A stretch of 58,802 nt of DNA from an uncultured Prevotella sp. (GCA_900316565.1 ONDK01000029.1:1-58802), one strand, 5' to 3'; positions 26,194-35,485 are shown, numbered from the stretch's first letter. Notes: a model not told the origin generated them from the letters alone. Numbers and translations are program-made.

Positions 26194-27528
26194 ATGAATG
26201 CGAAGGAAGTAATCGAAAAGCTTCAACTGAAGTTCCCCGGACAGCCTGAGTACATCCAGGCCGTCTCTCAGGTGCTGGGCACAATCGAGGAAGAGTACAA
26301 CAAACATCCTGAATTCGACCGCTACAACCTCATCGAGCGTCTCTGTGTGCCTGACCGGGTGATAAAGTTCCGTGTGAACTGGGTCGATGACAAGGGTAAC
26401 GTTCAGACGAACATGGGTTACCGCGTCCAGCACAACAACGCCATAGGCCCGTACAAGGGCGGTATCCGTTTCCATGCTTCTGTCAACGAGTCAATCCTGA
26501 AGTTCCTGGCTTTCGAGCAGACTTTCAAGAACTCCCTGACCACACTGCCTATGGGCGGTGCTAAAGGAGGCTCCGACTTCTCCCCACGCGGCAAGTCGAA
26601 CAATGAGGTCATGCGCTTCTGTAACGCCTTCATGGACGAGCTGTTCCGTTATATCGGTCCCGACACCGACGTACCGGCAGGCGACATCGGCGTCGGCGGC
26701 CGTGAGGTAGGCTTCATGTTCGGTGAGTACAAACGTCTGACACATCAGTTCGTAGGTATCCTCACCGGCAAGGGACAGGAGTTCGGCGGTTCTCTCATCC
26801 GTCCTGAGGCTACCGGATACGGTAATGTCTACTTCCTCAACGACATGCTTCAGACCCGCGACATCGACATCAAGGGTAAGACAGTTCTCGTATCAGGTGC
26901 AGGTAACGTGGCACAGTACACCATAGAGAAGCTCCTGCAGCTCGGTGCAAAGCCTGTAACATGCTCCGACTCCGACGGTTACATCTATGATCCGGATGGC
27001 ATTGACGAGGAGAAGCTGGCTTACATCATGGAGCTGAAGAACGTGGAGCGCGGACGTATCAAGGAATATGCCGAGAAGTACGGTGTCAAATATGTCGGCA
27101 ACGGTGCAAAGCCGTGGTGTGAGAAGGCCGACATCGCCACACCATGTGCCACACAGAACGAGATCAACGGTGAGGCTGCAAAGACTCTTCTCGCCAATGG
27201 TGTCGTCGCTGTCAGCGAGGGTGCTAACATGCCGTGTACTCCTGATGCCATCAAAGCATTCCAGGACGCGAAGATACTCTACTGCCCTGGCAAGGCCAGC
27301 AACGCCGGTGGCGTCGCCACCTCCGGTCTTGAGATGTCGCAGAACTCCGAGCGTCTTAAGTGGACTGCCAAGGAGGTCGACGACCGTCTGCATGCCATTA
27401 TGGACAATATCCATGAGAACTGCGTGAAATACGGTACTGAACCTGACGGTTACATCAACTATGTCAAGGGTGCCAACGTGGCAGGCTTCATGAAGGTTGC
27501 CCGCGCTATGATGGCCCAGGGCATCTGA
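26194..27528 (+). CDS. gdhA: NADP-specific glutamate dehydrogenase
   Basis: GdhA reductively aminates 2-oxoglutarate with ammonia, the main nitrogen entry in gut Bacteroidales. The 444-residue protein fits the hexameric class. It shows GYRVQHNNAIGPYKGGIRFHASV (in pieces, about 75-97), the catalytic Lys in LPMGGAKGGSDF (about 119-130), the Asp region VPAGDIGVGGREVGFM (about 160-175), and the NADP Rossmann VSGAGNVAQYT (about 232-242). Specificity for NADP over NAD is inferred from overall resemblance. It is monocistronic with a strong terminator. Confidence 0.96.
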   Translation: MNAKEVIEKLQLKFPGQPEYIQAVSQVLGTIEEEYNKHPEFDRYNLIERLCVPDRVIKFRVNWVDDKGNVQTNMGYRVQHNNAIGPYKGGIRFHASVNESILKFLAFEQTFKNSLTTLPMGGAKGGSDFSPRGKSNNEVMRFCNAFMDELFRYIGPDTDVPAGDIGVGGREVGFMFGEYKRLTHQFVGILTGKGQEFGGSLIRPEATGYGNVYFLNDMLQTRDIDIKGKTVLVSGAGNVAQYTIEKLLQLGAKPVTCSDSDGYIYDPDGIDEEKLAYIMELKNVERGRIKEYAEKYGVKYVGNGAKPWCEKADIATPCATQNEINGEAAKTLLANGVVAVSEGANMPCTPDAIKAFQDAKILYCPGKASNAGGVATSGLEMSQNSERLKWTAKEVDDRLHAIMDNIHENCVKYGTEPDGYINYVKGANVAGFMKVARAMMAQGI

Positions 27529-27551
27529 TAAGCTATCAATCACAAAATTAT

Positions 27552-27598
27552 ATCCCCATCGGAAGACAGCAAATGAGCTGTCGTCCGATGGGGATTTT
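27552..27598 (+). terminator. gdhA terminator
   Basis: ATCCCCATCGG-A-AGACAGC pairs with GCTGTCG-TCCGATGGGGAT around AAATGA, followed by TTTTC. The stem is long and nearly perfect. Confidence 0.88.
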
Positions 27599-27668
27599 CA
27601 TTGGTCTGAACTCAGATTAGTTACATCCTTAGCTATGTAAAAATTACCAAAAATATTTACACCAAAAT

Positions 27669-27771
27669 AAGTGTAGTACACTTGCATTGTAAGTGTACGG
27701 AAAATACATCGTAAATGTGCCCCTTTTACAAAAAAGTATACGGAAAATAGAACGCAAGTGTACGGAAAATA
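27669..27771. repeat. Family C repeat, copy 2, with three AAGTGTACGGAAAATA units
   Basis: AAGTGTAGTACACTT begins at 27669. AAGT(G/A)TACGGAAAATA occurs at 27691-27706, 27734-27749 and 27756-27771. The segment 27723-27741 is the exact reverse complement of 495-513. No gene is present from 27529 to 28257; the rest of that gap is the family B array. Confidence 0.55.
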
Positions 27772-27852
27772 AAAAACTCATGTTTGAAATTTATTTACAT
27801 GTTTTATTATGTCGAGTCAGAAAAGATAGCATCGAAAATGAAGCTTGTTTAC

Positions 27853-28225
27853 CAGTAATCTTATGGTACGGACGGCCACAACAGAACTGATAATCTTATG
27901 GTACGGACGGCCACAAGGGCCGCACCCTGCACTGGATTAAATTGGATAAATATTCCCACAACAGAACTATCACTCGCAAAGCCGCAAAGACACATACGGC
28001 TGCAGGGCGCGGCCCTTGTGGCCGTCCGCCAACAACGGAACCGATAACCTTATGGTACGGACGGCCACAAGGGCCGCACCCTGCACTGGATAAATTGGAT
28101 AAATATTCCCACAACAGAACTATCACTCGCATAAACGCAAAGGCACGGACGGCTGCAGGGCGCGGCCCTTGTGGCCGTCCGCCAACAACGGAACTGATAA
28201 TCCTATGGTGCGGACGGCCACAACT
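27853..28225. repeat. Family B palindromic repeat array, about 154-bp tandem units
   Basis: Two near-identical units (27889-28042, 154 bp; 28043-28195, 153 bp) are flanked by partial copies (27853-27888; 28196-28225). Each unit opens with TACGGACGGCCACAAGGGCC and GCACCCTGCA and closes with its near-perfect inverse (TGCAGGGCGCGGCCCTTGTGG, CCGTCCG), so each could fold into a stem of about 28 bp around a 70-nt AT-rich middle containing AACTATCACTCGC. GC content far exceeds the surrounding intergenic DNA. Apparent reading frames through it are repeat artefacts. Confidence 0.85.
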
Positions 28226-28257
28226 CCCCTTCCTTTGCAGATGAGAACAGCAGAAGG

Positions 28258-29235
28258 CTATTCCCTATAGACCCAGGAGAGTAACCTGTTTATCCAGCCG
28301 ATGGTGAAATGGAACCAGCGGTAAGCGCTCACCGGCTTACCACCAAACTTAAGTATGAAATCGCGATAATGATTTGTGCGGAACGGCAGCCCGACATTCA
28401 TGAAGTATATATGGTCCTTGCCGCTGTCGTAGGACGCACGGATGGCATGCCATACCGTCAGCACCTCAGGATGGACAACGGGATGCGACTTCTTTCTCGA
28501 GGCCACAAACCACAGATAAGCATTGTTGCCGGAATAGACCACAGCACTGCCTCCGATAACCCTCTCGTGCTTTAAGGTTACATAAACACAACCATTATTA
28601 CTCTTGGAGAGCTCCAGGAAAAACTCTACGGAAGGTATGTAACGGTGCGGTTTGAACCGATAGTAGTTCTTAAGCATACTATGGAAAGCCTTTATCTCAT
28701 CGTCATTGTCGGTCTCGCGGGTTATGATACCTGCATTATAACCCTTTCCTATCGTCCGCAGTGTCTGTTCCGAAAGCCGTTCCTCCGGACTGAGGCTATG
28801 CAGGGAGTTATGGATATGCATCCACGTCACCGGGAAGAACGCATGCTGCCGGAAGGCCTTATAGCCGAACATCTTGAAGGAGAGGTCAGAGAACTCCACA
28901 AAGAGACACAACTTATTATGGAACGCCTTAATGACGGCATCGAGCATCATCGGGAAGATATCCTTCTTTTCCGCCTCATCGCGATACACGCCCTCTCCAT
29001 AGACACGCCCCTGAGAGAATAGATAAGGTGGCAGAAGAGAGCCGCGACGCCATAGTATGGCCAACAGATGGGCATGCACCATACCACCGCCATCGCTCAC
29101 GACCACCATGTAAGGTGAGCATCCCGTTACCTTTTCCAGGATATGGAACAACTCAGGACTATGGAAGAAGTTGCGCTCGGAGAGCTCCGGCAACTGTTCC
29201 CCACGTTTCATTATGTCAACATGATAGTCTTTCAT
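28258..29235 (-). CDS. GNAT/FemAB-like acyltransferase
   Basis: The 325-residue protein has two halves that look like GNAT folds of the FemAB/BioF2-like type: an N-terminal part with FFHSPELFHILEKVTGCSPYMVVVSD (in pieces) and a C-terminal part with HERVIGGSAVVYSGNNAYLWFVASRK and YFMNVGLPFRTNHYRDFILKFGG (in pieces, about 280-305). Such enzymes transfer aminoacyl or acyl groups to cell-envelope precursors. It ends an operon with maf 13 nt upstream, a KdsC-like phosphatase and a DUF2520 protein, a context that suggests envelope work. The real substrate is unknown. Confidence 0.75.
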   Translation of the reverse strand: MKDYHVDIMKRGEQLPELSERNFFHSPELFHILEKVTGCSPYMVVVSDGGGMVHAHLLAILWRRGSLLPPYLFSQGRVYGEGVYRDEAEKKDIFPMMLDAVIKAFHNKLCLFVEFSDLSFKMFGYKAFRQHAFFPVTWMHIHNSLHSLSPEERLSEQTLRTIGKGYNAGIITRETDNDDEIKAFHSMLKNYYRFKPHRYIPSVEFFLELSKSNNGCVYVTLKHERVIGGSAVVYSGNNAYLWFVASRKKSHPVVHPEVLTVWHAIRASYDSGKDHIYFMNVGLPFRTNHYRDFILKFGGKPVSAYRWFHFTIGWINRLLSWVYRE

Positions 29236-29248
29236 TTGCAGAAGAAGT

Positions 29249-29830
29249 TTATTTCACGAATTTGTTCAACTCATCCCAGATGCGCTGTACGGGAAGTCCC
29301 ATCACATTGAAGTAGCTCCCGTGAATGGAGGTGACCCCGACAAAGCCTATCCACTCCTGGATACCATACGCTCCGGCTTTGTCCAGCGGATGGTAATGAC
29401 TGACATAATAGTCTATTTCCTCATCGCTGAGAGGCTTGAAGGCTACATCGGTGCTGACGCCGAAGGTTCTCACCTTGTCCTTTGCCGAAATGGTGACGCC
29501 GGTAACGACATGATGTGTCTTTCCGCTGAGGGCATGAAGCATACGCCGTGCGTCGTCATCATCCTTCGGCTTCCCCAAGGCCTTGCCGTCGAGGATAACC
29601 ATCGTGTCGGCGGTGATGAGCAGGTCGTTGGCCTCAAGACTATCCTTATAGGCGGAAGCTTTCTCCTTGCTGATGAAGACCGGTATATCCTCAGCCCTCA
29701 TGCCGTCGGGATGGTCCTCGGCAATGCCGGGGAGGACACGCACCTCAAAGTCCAGGTCCAGTCCTCTTAGCAGCTCACGCCGCCGTGGCGAATTGCTCGC
29801 CAGGATAATATGATAATCTTTTAGTTCCAC
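29249..29830 (-). CDS. maf: Maf family nucleotide pyrophosphatase
   Basis: Maf hydrolyses (d)TTP, UTP or modified nucleotides to monophosphates, a house-cleaning role also linked to septum inhibition. The 193-residue protein shows the N-terminal LASNSPRRRELLRGL (about 10-24), the catalytic Asp in ITADTMVILDG (about 72-82), SGKTHHVVTGV (about 102-112), and KAGAYGIQEW near the C-terminus. It starts 95 nt after the KdsC-like gene and is followed by the acyltransferase at 13 nt. Confidence 0.94.
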   Translation of the reverse strand: MELKDYHIILASNSPRRRELLRGLDLDFEVRVLPGIAEDHPDGMRAEDIPVFISKEKASAYKDSLEANDLLITADTMVILDGKALGKPKDDDDARRMLHALSGKTHHVVTGVTISAKDKVRTFGVSTDVAFKPLSDEEIDYYVSHYHPLDKAGAYGIQEWIGFVGVTSIHGSYFNVMGLPVQRIWDELNKFVK

Positions 29831-29925
29831 TATTAATGATTTTATTCTTTAGAGATATTCCTAAAGCCGTTCTGACAGGATACAACTGACGGTTCTTAGC
29901 CGCAAAATGGCATAAGAAGGATATC

Positions 29926-30444
29926 CTACCAGCCGAAGGCCTTAGCATCGCTAAGCCATTTGCCCTGCGCCTTAAGCACTTGCTCCACAACATCACGGGC
30001 ACAGCCGCGTCCGCCATCACAGTCGCTAACATAAACCGAGATGGCCTTTATCTCAGGAGCGGCATCTTTAGGACAACACGGACAACCGGAGCGTTTCATA
30101 ATCTGATAATCCGGGATGTCGTCGCCCATGTATATCACCTCTTCGTCATGGAGGCCGTACTTAGCCAGGAACTCATCCCATGTTTTTATCTTCACGGCAC
30201 AGTTGAGATAAATGTCCTCTATGCCAAGATAGCTGTAGCGCTTCCTTATCTCCTCGTTACGTCCTCCTGTCATCAGTGCCAGCCGCAGGCCCATCTTCTC
30301 TGCCAGCTGTATGGCATAGCCGTCCTTAATGTTTATTGTACGGACGGGCTCTCCGTTGGCGTTCATCGATATCGTAGAGCAGGACAACACGCCATCGACG
30401 TCAAAGACGATGGAACGGATCTTCTTCAGGTCGTAGTTTATCAT
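29926..30444 (-). CDS. KdsC-like HAD phosphatase
   Basis: The 172-residue protein is a capless HAD subfamily IIIA phosphatase of the 3-deoxy-D-manno-octulosonate 8-phosphate phosphatase type. Motif I is FDVDGVLSCS (about 14-23, nucleophile Asp), with Thr in LMTGGRNEE (motif II, about 58), a Lys region, and motif IV MGDDIPDYQIM (about 106). That would give KDO for lipopolysaccharide. It is slightly longer at the C-terminus than the typical enzyme. It lies 51 nt after the DUF2520 gene. The KDO role is inferred from family; a broader sugar-phosphate specificity is possible. Confidence 0.88.
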   Translation of the reverse strand: MINYDLKKIRSIVFDVDGVLSCSTISMNANGEPVRTINIKDGYAIQLAEKMGLRLALMTGGRNEEIRKRYSYLGIEDIYLNCAVKIKTWDEFLAKYGLHDEEVIYMGDDIPDYQIMKRSGCPCCPKDAAPEIKAISVYVSDCDGGRGCARDVVEQVLKAQGKWLSDAKAFGW

Positions 30445-30495
30445 TGTTCTGAATGTTTTTTTAAATATTATACATTATGTAGAAGACAACGGCGA

Positions 30496-31281
30496 CTACT
30501 CCTTGCTGTGCTTCTGCGCTGCCAAGTGGATAGACATGGACATACGCTCATAGAGGTCTTTTAGGATGGGATTGTCGCGCATCATGGCAGCCTGGGCTCG
30601 GATGACGTTGTCATCAAAGCGGACGGCCGGACCGGTCTGCGCGTCGATAGGCTCCATGCCGTGGACCTTTGCCGCTGTCTCGTCGATAAGCGGAAGCATC
30701 ACATCGAAGGGAACGTCATGCTTACGGAGGATCTCCGCGCTAACCTCATAGCAGTGGTTCGTGAAGTTGCACGCCCACACGGCGGCGAGATGCAGGAAAC
30801 GGCGGTCGTCAGACGACATCTCATAGACCCTGCCGCTGATACTCTCTGCCAAAGCACGGATATTCTGCTTCGCAAGACTATCGTTGCCTTCTATGAAGCA
30901 AGGGATGGAACGGAAGTCGACCTCACGTTGCTTCGAGAAGGTCTGCATAGGATACAGCACTCCATAATGTACCGCCATACCCTCGAAACAGCTCATGGGC
31001 ATGGAGCCGGCGGTATGTATCATCAGCTTCTCGGCCTTGCCCTTTGAGACCTTGGGCACCACATCACCCAAAGCGCTGTCCTTAAGGGAGAAGATATAAA
31101 CGTCGGCCGTGTCGACGATGCTGTCGAGATCGTCGGTGGCCGCTCCGCCGATGATGGTAGCCAGCTGCTGTGCGTGCTCCCATGTACGGCTGTATACCTG
31201 AACAATATCGTGTCCGGCATTCTGCAGTGCCTTGCCAAGATTAGTGGCAAGGTTGCCTGCTCCAATCATCACTATTCTCAT
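30496..31281 (-). CDS. Rossmann-fold DUF2520 protein
   Basis: The 261-residue protein has an N-terminal NAD(P)-binding motif MRIVMIGAGNLATNLGKAL (Gly-rich loop about 7-14) and a C-terminal helical DUF2520 domain with HLAAVWACNFTNHCYEVSAEIL. It resembles pyrroline-5-carboxylate reductase and 3-hydroxyacid dehydrogenases, but the substrate is unknown. It leads the operon DUF2520-kdsC-like-maf-acyltransferase. Its promoter -7 box (31290-31297) is only 8 nt from the ATG, so the mRNA is nearly leaderless. Confidence 0.88.
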   Translation of the reverse strand: MRIVMIGAGNLATNLGKALQNAGHDIVQVYSRTWEHAQQLATIIGGAATDDLDSIVDTADVYIFSLKDSALGDVVPKVSKGKAEKLMIHTAGSMPMSCFEGMAVHYGVLYPMQTFSKQREVDFRSIPCFIEGNDSLAKQNIRALAESISGRVYEMSSDDRRFLHLAAVWACNFTNHCYEVSAEILRKHDVPFDVMLPLIDETAAKVHGMEPIDAQTGPAVRFDDNVIRAQAAMMRDNPILKDLYERMSMSIHLAAQKHSKE

Positions 31282-31289
31282 AATACCGA

Positions 31290-31297
31290 CAAAGATA
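31290..31297 (-). promoter_or_regulatory. Near-leaderless promoter of the DUF2520 operon
   Basis: On the minus strand TATCTTTG ends 8 nt before the ATG (31279-31281). Transcription would start within about 4 nt of the start codon. A TTTG lies only 12 bp upstream, too near to be a standard -33 element. Confidence 0.5.
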
Positions 31298-31419
31298 GTG
31301 GTTTAATTGCAAACAGACGATTTCTGCAGATAAAAATAACATAAAAAATTTTTATTTTGGGATAGTTAAAAGTAATTACCCTTAGACTGAGTTAAAATTG
31401 GCGGTAATAACAACTGAAA

Positions 31420-31466
31420 ACAAAAAGCCCACGGCGGGCGTCCCGAAGAACACAAGCCGTGGGCTT
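31420..31466 (-). terminator. Phosphoglucomutase gene terminator
   Basis: On the minus strand AAGCCCACGGC pairs with GCCGTGGGCTT around a 20-nt loop and is followed by TTTTTG. The stem is 11 bp, perfect. Confidence 0.88.
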
Positions 31467-31508
31467 ATACTGTAATATGTGAATGTCTAATTCAAAGACG
31501 TCCGACTG

Positions 31509-33260
31509 TTATTTGTCAAGACCGAGACTCTTCTTGATAGCCTCAATCTTCGCTGCGCCGCGCTTATCGCACTCCACATAGTCGGCAGGGCTCTTCATAG
31601 TGTCCTTCACCTCAATGTAGAACTTAATCTTTGGCTCAGTACCCGACGGACGGACGCTGACCTTTGTGTCGTCATCACAGAACCACTGGAGCACGTTGCT
31701 GGTCTCAGGCATGTCGAGCTTGGTCTTCTTGCCTTCGATGTCAGTAGCCTCAAGCGACTGGTAGTCCTTCCACAGGACGACTTTGCTGCCGCCGAGCTCC
31801 TTTGGAGGGTTGGCGCGGAAGTCCTTCATCATCTGCTGTATCTCGTCGGCTCCGGCCTTTCCAGGACGCTCCACGTTGACAGTGAACTCCTTAGAGAAAC
31901 CATATTCCATGTAGATGTCCATAAGGATGTCGTAAAGGGTCTTGCCCTTATCCTTGGCGTAAGCGCAGATCTCCGCAAGAAGCGAGCATGCGGATACGGA
32001 GTCCTTATCACGGACGAAGTCCTCAGCCAGGAAGCCGTAGCTCTCCTCACCACCGCCGATATACTGCTGCTTGCCCTCCGAAAGGCGAATCTCACGGGCA
32101 ATCCACTTGAAGCCGGTGTAGACATCACGCATCTCGATATGATGCTTGTCGGCAATTTTCTTGATGACCTCTGTGGTAACGATGGTCTTCACGATGAAGT
32201 CAGTAGGTTTCATAAGGCCCTTGGCCTCACGGTTTGTGATGATATACCACAGGAAAATTAGTGCTGTCTGGTTACCGTTGATAAGCTGCCACTCACCCCT
32301 GTCGTTCTTGCAGGCCATACCGATACGGTCGGCATCAGGATCACTGGCCATAAGGATGTCGGCGTCAATCTTCTTTGCGAGGTTCAGACCAAGGGTAAGA
32401 GCCTCGGCGAACTCCGGGTTAGGACGGTCAACGGTTGGGAAGTTTCCATCCTTAATCATCTGCTCAGGAACGCAGTAGACATTGTCGAAGCCCCAGTAAG
32501 CCAGTGAGCGGGGGATGATGACGCGTCCTGCACCGTGCAACGGAGTATAGACGATCTTAAGATCGTGCTGACGACGGATTACGTCGCGGTCTATTGATAT
32601 GGTGCGGATCTTACGGAGATACGGCTCGTCGATATCCTCACCGATAATCTGGATGAGGTCTTTGTTGCCTTCGAACTTCACATCCTCAATATTGCACTTG
32701 TTGACCTCGTCGATAATACCCTTGTCGTGTGGGGCGAGGACCTGAGCACCATCCTCCCAGTAAGCCTTATAGCCATTATACTCACGAGGGTTGTGGCTGG
32801 CGGTAACGTTCACACCGCCCTGCGCCTTAAGATAACGGATGGCGAAGGAACACTCCGGTGTCGGGCGAAGGTCATCGAAGAGATAAGCCTTTATGCCGTT
32901 TGCCGAGAAGATGTTGGCAACAGTCTCTGCATACAGACGGCTGTTGTTGCGGCAGTCATGGCAGACGACAACACTGATTTCCTTACGGTCCTTGAAGTTT
33001 TTCTTAAGATAGTTGGCGAAACCCTGTGTAGCCATGCCAACAGTGTAGATATTCATTCTGTTGGAACCGGCTCCCATAATACCACGGAGACCGCCGGTAC
33101 CGAACTCCAGGTCCTTATAAAATGACTCGATAAGATTTGTCTTGTCAGGGTCGTCAAGCATTGCCTTGACTTCCTCACGGGTCTTCTCATCGAAATCCGG
33201 TGTCAACCACTGCTGTGCTTTTTTCTCACACTGAGCAATGAGCTCTGCATTATTTTCCAT
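31509..33260 (-). CDS. Phosphoglucomutase / phosphomannomutase (phosphohexose mutase)
   Basis: The 583-residue protein interconverts hexose 1- and 6-phosphates via a phosphoserine. The active-site loop is TASHNPREYNGYK (about 143-155), the metal loop DPDADRIGM (about 286-294), the sugar-binding loop GGGEESYGFL (about 393-402) and the phosphate-binding RPSGTEPKIK (about 540-549). Length fits the long phosphoglucomutase class. It supplies glucose-1-phosphate, the substrate of RfbA encoded at 38166. The frame runs back to 33335, but MENNAELIAQCEKKAQ (ATG 33258-33260) is the family start, below a full-consensus promoter. Monocistronic. Confidence 0.93.
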   Translation of the reverse strand: MENNAELIAQCEKKAQQWLTPDFDEKTREEVKAMLDDPDKTNLIESFYKDLEFGTGGLRGIMGAGSNRMNIYTVGMATQGFANYLKKNFKDRKEISVVVCHDCRNNSRLYAETVANIFSANGIKAYLFDDLRPTPECSFAIRYLKAQGGVNVTASHNPREYNGYKAYWEDGAQVLAPHDKGIIDEVNKCNIEDVKFEGNKDLIQIIGEDIDEPYLRKIRTISIDRDVIRRQHDLKIVYTPLHGAGRVIIPRSLAYWGFDNVYCVPEQMIKDGNFPTVDRPNPEFAEALTLGLNLAKKIDADILMASDPDADRIGMACKNDRGEWQLINGNQTALIFLWYIITNREAKGLMKPTDFIVKTIVTTEVIKKIADKHHIEMRDVYTGFKWIAREIRLSEGKQQYIGGGEESYGFLAEDFVRDKDSVSACSLLAEICAYAKDKGKTLYDILMDIYMEYGFSKEFTVNVERPGKAGADEIQQMMKDFRANPPKELGGSKVVLWKDYQSLEATDIEGKKTKLDMPETSNVLQWFCDDDTKVSVRPSGTEPKIKFYIEVKDTMKSPADYVECDKRGAAKIEAIKKSLGLDK

Positions 33261-33300
33261 AATCAGATTGTGTTTATAATAAGTAATCTTAAGTTTGCTA

Positions 33301-33332
33301 CAAAGATAGTGCAATTCATGCAAAACGCAAAA
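33301..33332 (-). promoter_or_regulatory. Phosphoglucomutase promoter
   Basis: On the minus strand TTTG (33329-33332), 20 bp, TATCTTTG (33301-33308): full consensus. The rest of the gap to 33592 holds only the rny terminator. Confidence 0.75.
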
Positions 33333-33504
33333 CAAAACACGGATTTTTACGTTTATTTTGTGTTACTTACAAAAATTAGTCCAAAGGGTAACTACTCAGC
33401 ACAACTGTCATTATAAAGACAAGGAAACACTCAGTGCATCGCAAGACACAGGTAAGAAATCACCACGTACATCGGAGAGGCACTAAAACAGTTAGCGAGC
33501 CATA

Positions 33505-33548
33505 TAAAAGATACCGCCAGATTACACATTGCTGTAAACTGACGGTAT
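33505..33548 (-). terminator. rny terminator
   Basis: On the minus strand ATACCGTCAG-TTTACA pairs with TGTAAT-CTGGCGGTAT around GCAATG with one mismatch, then CTTTTATATGG. The T tract is short, so moderate confidence. Confidence 0.65.
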
Positions 33549-33592
33549 TTGTTATATTAAAGATCCTGCAGTAATTGCTGAACCTTAAGTCC

Positions 33593-35125
33593 TTATTTAG
33601 CGTAAGCGATGGAGCGAGTTTCACGGATGACGGTGATCTTAACCTGTCCGGGATAGGTCATCTCATTCTGTATCTTTGTTGCTATCTCAGAGGAGAGCTT
33701 CTGACTCTCAGCGTCGTCCATCTTGTCGGCACCGACAATAACGCGGAGCTCACGTCCGGCCTGGATAGCGTAGGTCTTGGTAACGCCAGGATAAGACATG
33801 GCGATAGCCTCAAGGTCGTTGAGACGCTTGATATATGCCTCGACAATCTCACGGCGGGCACCGGGACGGGCACCGGAGATGGCGTCGCAGACCTGAACGA
33901 TAGGAGCGATGAGTGACGTCATCTCAACCTCATCATGGTGAGCGGCGATAGCATTGACGATATCAGGTTTCTCCTTGTATTTCTCCGCTATCTTAGCTCC
34001 ATAGAGTGCGTGCGGCAGTTCTGTCTCCTCATCAGGCACCTTACCAATATCATGAAGCAGTCCGGCACGCTTAGCCTTCTTAGGGTTAAGGCCGAGCTCT
34101 GCAGCCATGACAGCACAGAGATTTGCTGTCTCACGGGAGTGCTGGAGAAGGTTCTGACCATAGGAAGAGCGATACTTCATCTTTCCAATGATGCGCACAA
34201 GCTCCGGGTGCATGCCATGGATACCCAGGTCGATGACTGTGCGCTTACCGGTTTCTATTATCTCGTTGTCGAGTTGCTTCTTTACCTTTGCGACGACTTC
34301 CTCAATACGTGCGGGATGAATGCGACCATCGGCAACCAACTGGTGAAGGGCCAGACGGCAGACCTCACGACGGATAGGATCAAAAGCTGAGATAACGATG
34401 GCCTCCGGAGTATCGTCAACGACTATTTCCACACCCGTGGCAGCCTCAAGCGCCCGGATGTTACGTCCCTCACGACCAATGATACGGCCTTTTATCTCGT
34501 CATTATCGATATGGAAGACGCTGACACTGTTCTCTATAGCGGTCTCGGTGGCCACGCGCTGAATTGTCTGTATGACAATCTTCTTAGCCTGCTGGTTAGC
34601 ATTGAGCTTGGCATCGTCCATAATCTCATTGACGTAAGCTGCAGCGTCAAGCTTAGCCTGGTCCTTCATGCTCTCTACAAGACGGTTCTTAGCCTCCTCG
34701 GCACTCATTCCCGACAGCTCCTCGAGTTTGGCGCGTTCCTGGTCCTGCATCTTCAGAAGTTCGGTCTGTTTCTGTTGGAGCACCTTACGGTCATTGTCGA
34801 TGTGCTCCTGCTGCTTATCGACATCCTGCTTGCGGCGGTTCAGGTCGTCATGCTGCTGCTTCAGGGAGAGTTCCTTCTGCTTCAGACGGTTCTCGTTCTG
34901 CTGGATACGCTGGTTGCGCTGCTGCGCCTCCTCCTCAAGCTTGCTCTTCTGATTCAGGTATTTCTCCTTCACCTCCAAGAGCTTTTTCTGTTTCAATACA
35001 TTGGCATCCTTATCTGCCTGTTCCATTATCCGTTTATATTTCCCGGTAACAACGTATCGGAAAATTGCGAAACCGATGCCACCACCAGCAAGCAGTGCGA
35101 CAACGGCGATTATAGCGTAAATCAT
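33593..35125 (-). CDS. rny: Ribonuclease Y
   Basis: RNase Y is a membrane-bound endoribonuclease that starts mRNA decay. The 510-residue protein has an N-terminal membrane helix ([20 protein letters not shown]), a long charged coiled coil (about 30-190) rich in Lys, Gln and Glu, a KH RNA-binding domain with [15 protein letters not shown] (about 212-226), and an HD domain with [12 protein letters not shown] (about 353-364). Its C-terminal part closes with [16 protein letters not shown], as in the family. It is third in the operon after the ZapB-like and ZapA genes (39-nt gap from zapA), linking it to cell-division genes. Confidence 0.97.
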   Translation of the reverse strand: MIYAIIAVVALLAGGGIGFAIFRYVVTGKYKRIMEQADKDANVLKQKKLLEVKEKYLNQKSKLEEEAQQRNQRIQQNENRLKQKELSLKQQHDDLNRRKQDVDKQQEHIDNDRKVLQQKQTELLKMQDQERAKLEELSGMSAEEAKNRLVESMKDQAKLDAAAYVNEIMDDAKLNANQQAKKIVIQTIQRVATETAIENSVSVFHIDNDEIKGRIIGREGRNIRALEAATGVEIVVDDTPEAIVISAFDPIRREVCRLALHQLVADGRIHPARIEEVVAKVKKQLDNEIIETGKRTVIDLGIHGMHPELVRIIGKMKYRSSYGQNLLQHSRETANLCAVMAAELGLNPKKAKRAGLLHDIGKVPDEETELPHALYGAKIAEKYKEKPDIVNAIAAHHDEVEMTSLIAPIVQVCDAISGARPGARREIVEAYIKRLNDLEAIAMSYPGVTKTYAIQAGRELRVIVGADKMDDAESQKLSSEIATKIQNEMTYPGQVKITVIRETRSIAYAK

Positions 35126-35164
35126 AATTTATATTTTAGTAAATGTTCGAATATTCCCGTTTAG

Positions 35165-35476
35165 TTATTTTTTCTTCAATGCCTCGTCAATATCGGCGGT
35201 TAGCTGGTTGAGAATATCCAAGAAAGGTGCTGTGTCGTTACGTGGAGCGTCTTTTTCCAAACGCAGGGCGATGTCGAGCATGGCCATATATAATATGTCC
35301 TTGTCGTCTTTCTTTCCCCGCAAGACTGACTCGTGGAAAATGGACTCATAAGTATTTACCGTATCAGTGATGCGCTTAGCGGCCTTACGGTAATATTCCT
35401 CCTCGTCAGCAGGAGCGTTGACGGAGAGCTCTCTATTATATAGATGAAGTGTTATGTGCCTTTTCTCGTTAGACAT
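35165..35476 (-). CDS. zapA: Cell-division protein ZapA
   Basis: ZapA binds and bundles FtsZ filaments at midcell. The 103-residue protein begins with the family motif ITLHLYNRELSVNAPADEEEYYRKAAKRI (in pieces, about 8-37) and follows with a dimerising coiled coil (DILYMAMLDIALRLEK). It sits 9 nt downstream of a ZapB-like coiled-coil gene and 39 nt before rny. Length is typical. Confidence 0.9.
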   Translation of the reverse strand: MSNEKRHITLHLYNRELSVNAPADEEEYYRKAAKRITDTVNTYESIFHESVLRGKKDDKDILYMAMLDIALRLEKDAPRNDTAPFLDILNQLTADIDEALKKK

Positions 35477-35485
35477 GTGTAGCGT

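Noticed and set aside
27896-28244. Apparent overlapping reading frames on both strands
   Set aside because: They are translations of the family B tandem repeat, with repeated Gly/Arg/Pro blocks; the frame exists only because 154 and 153 bp units happen to lack stops.
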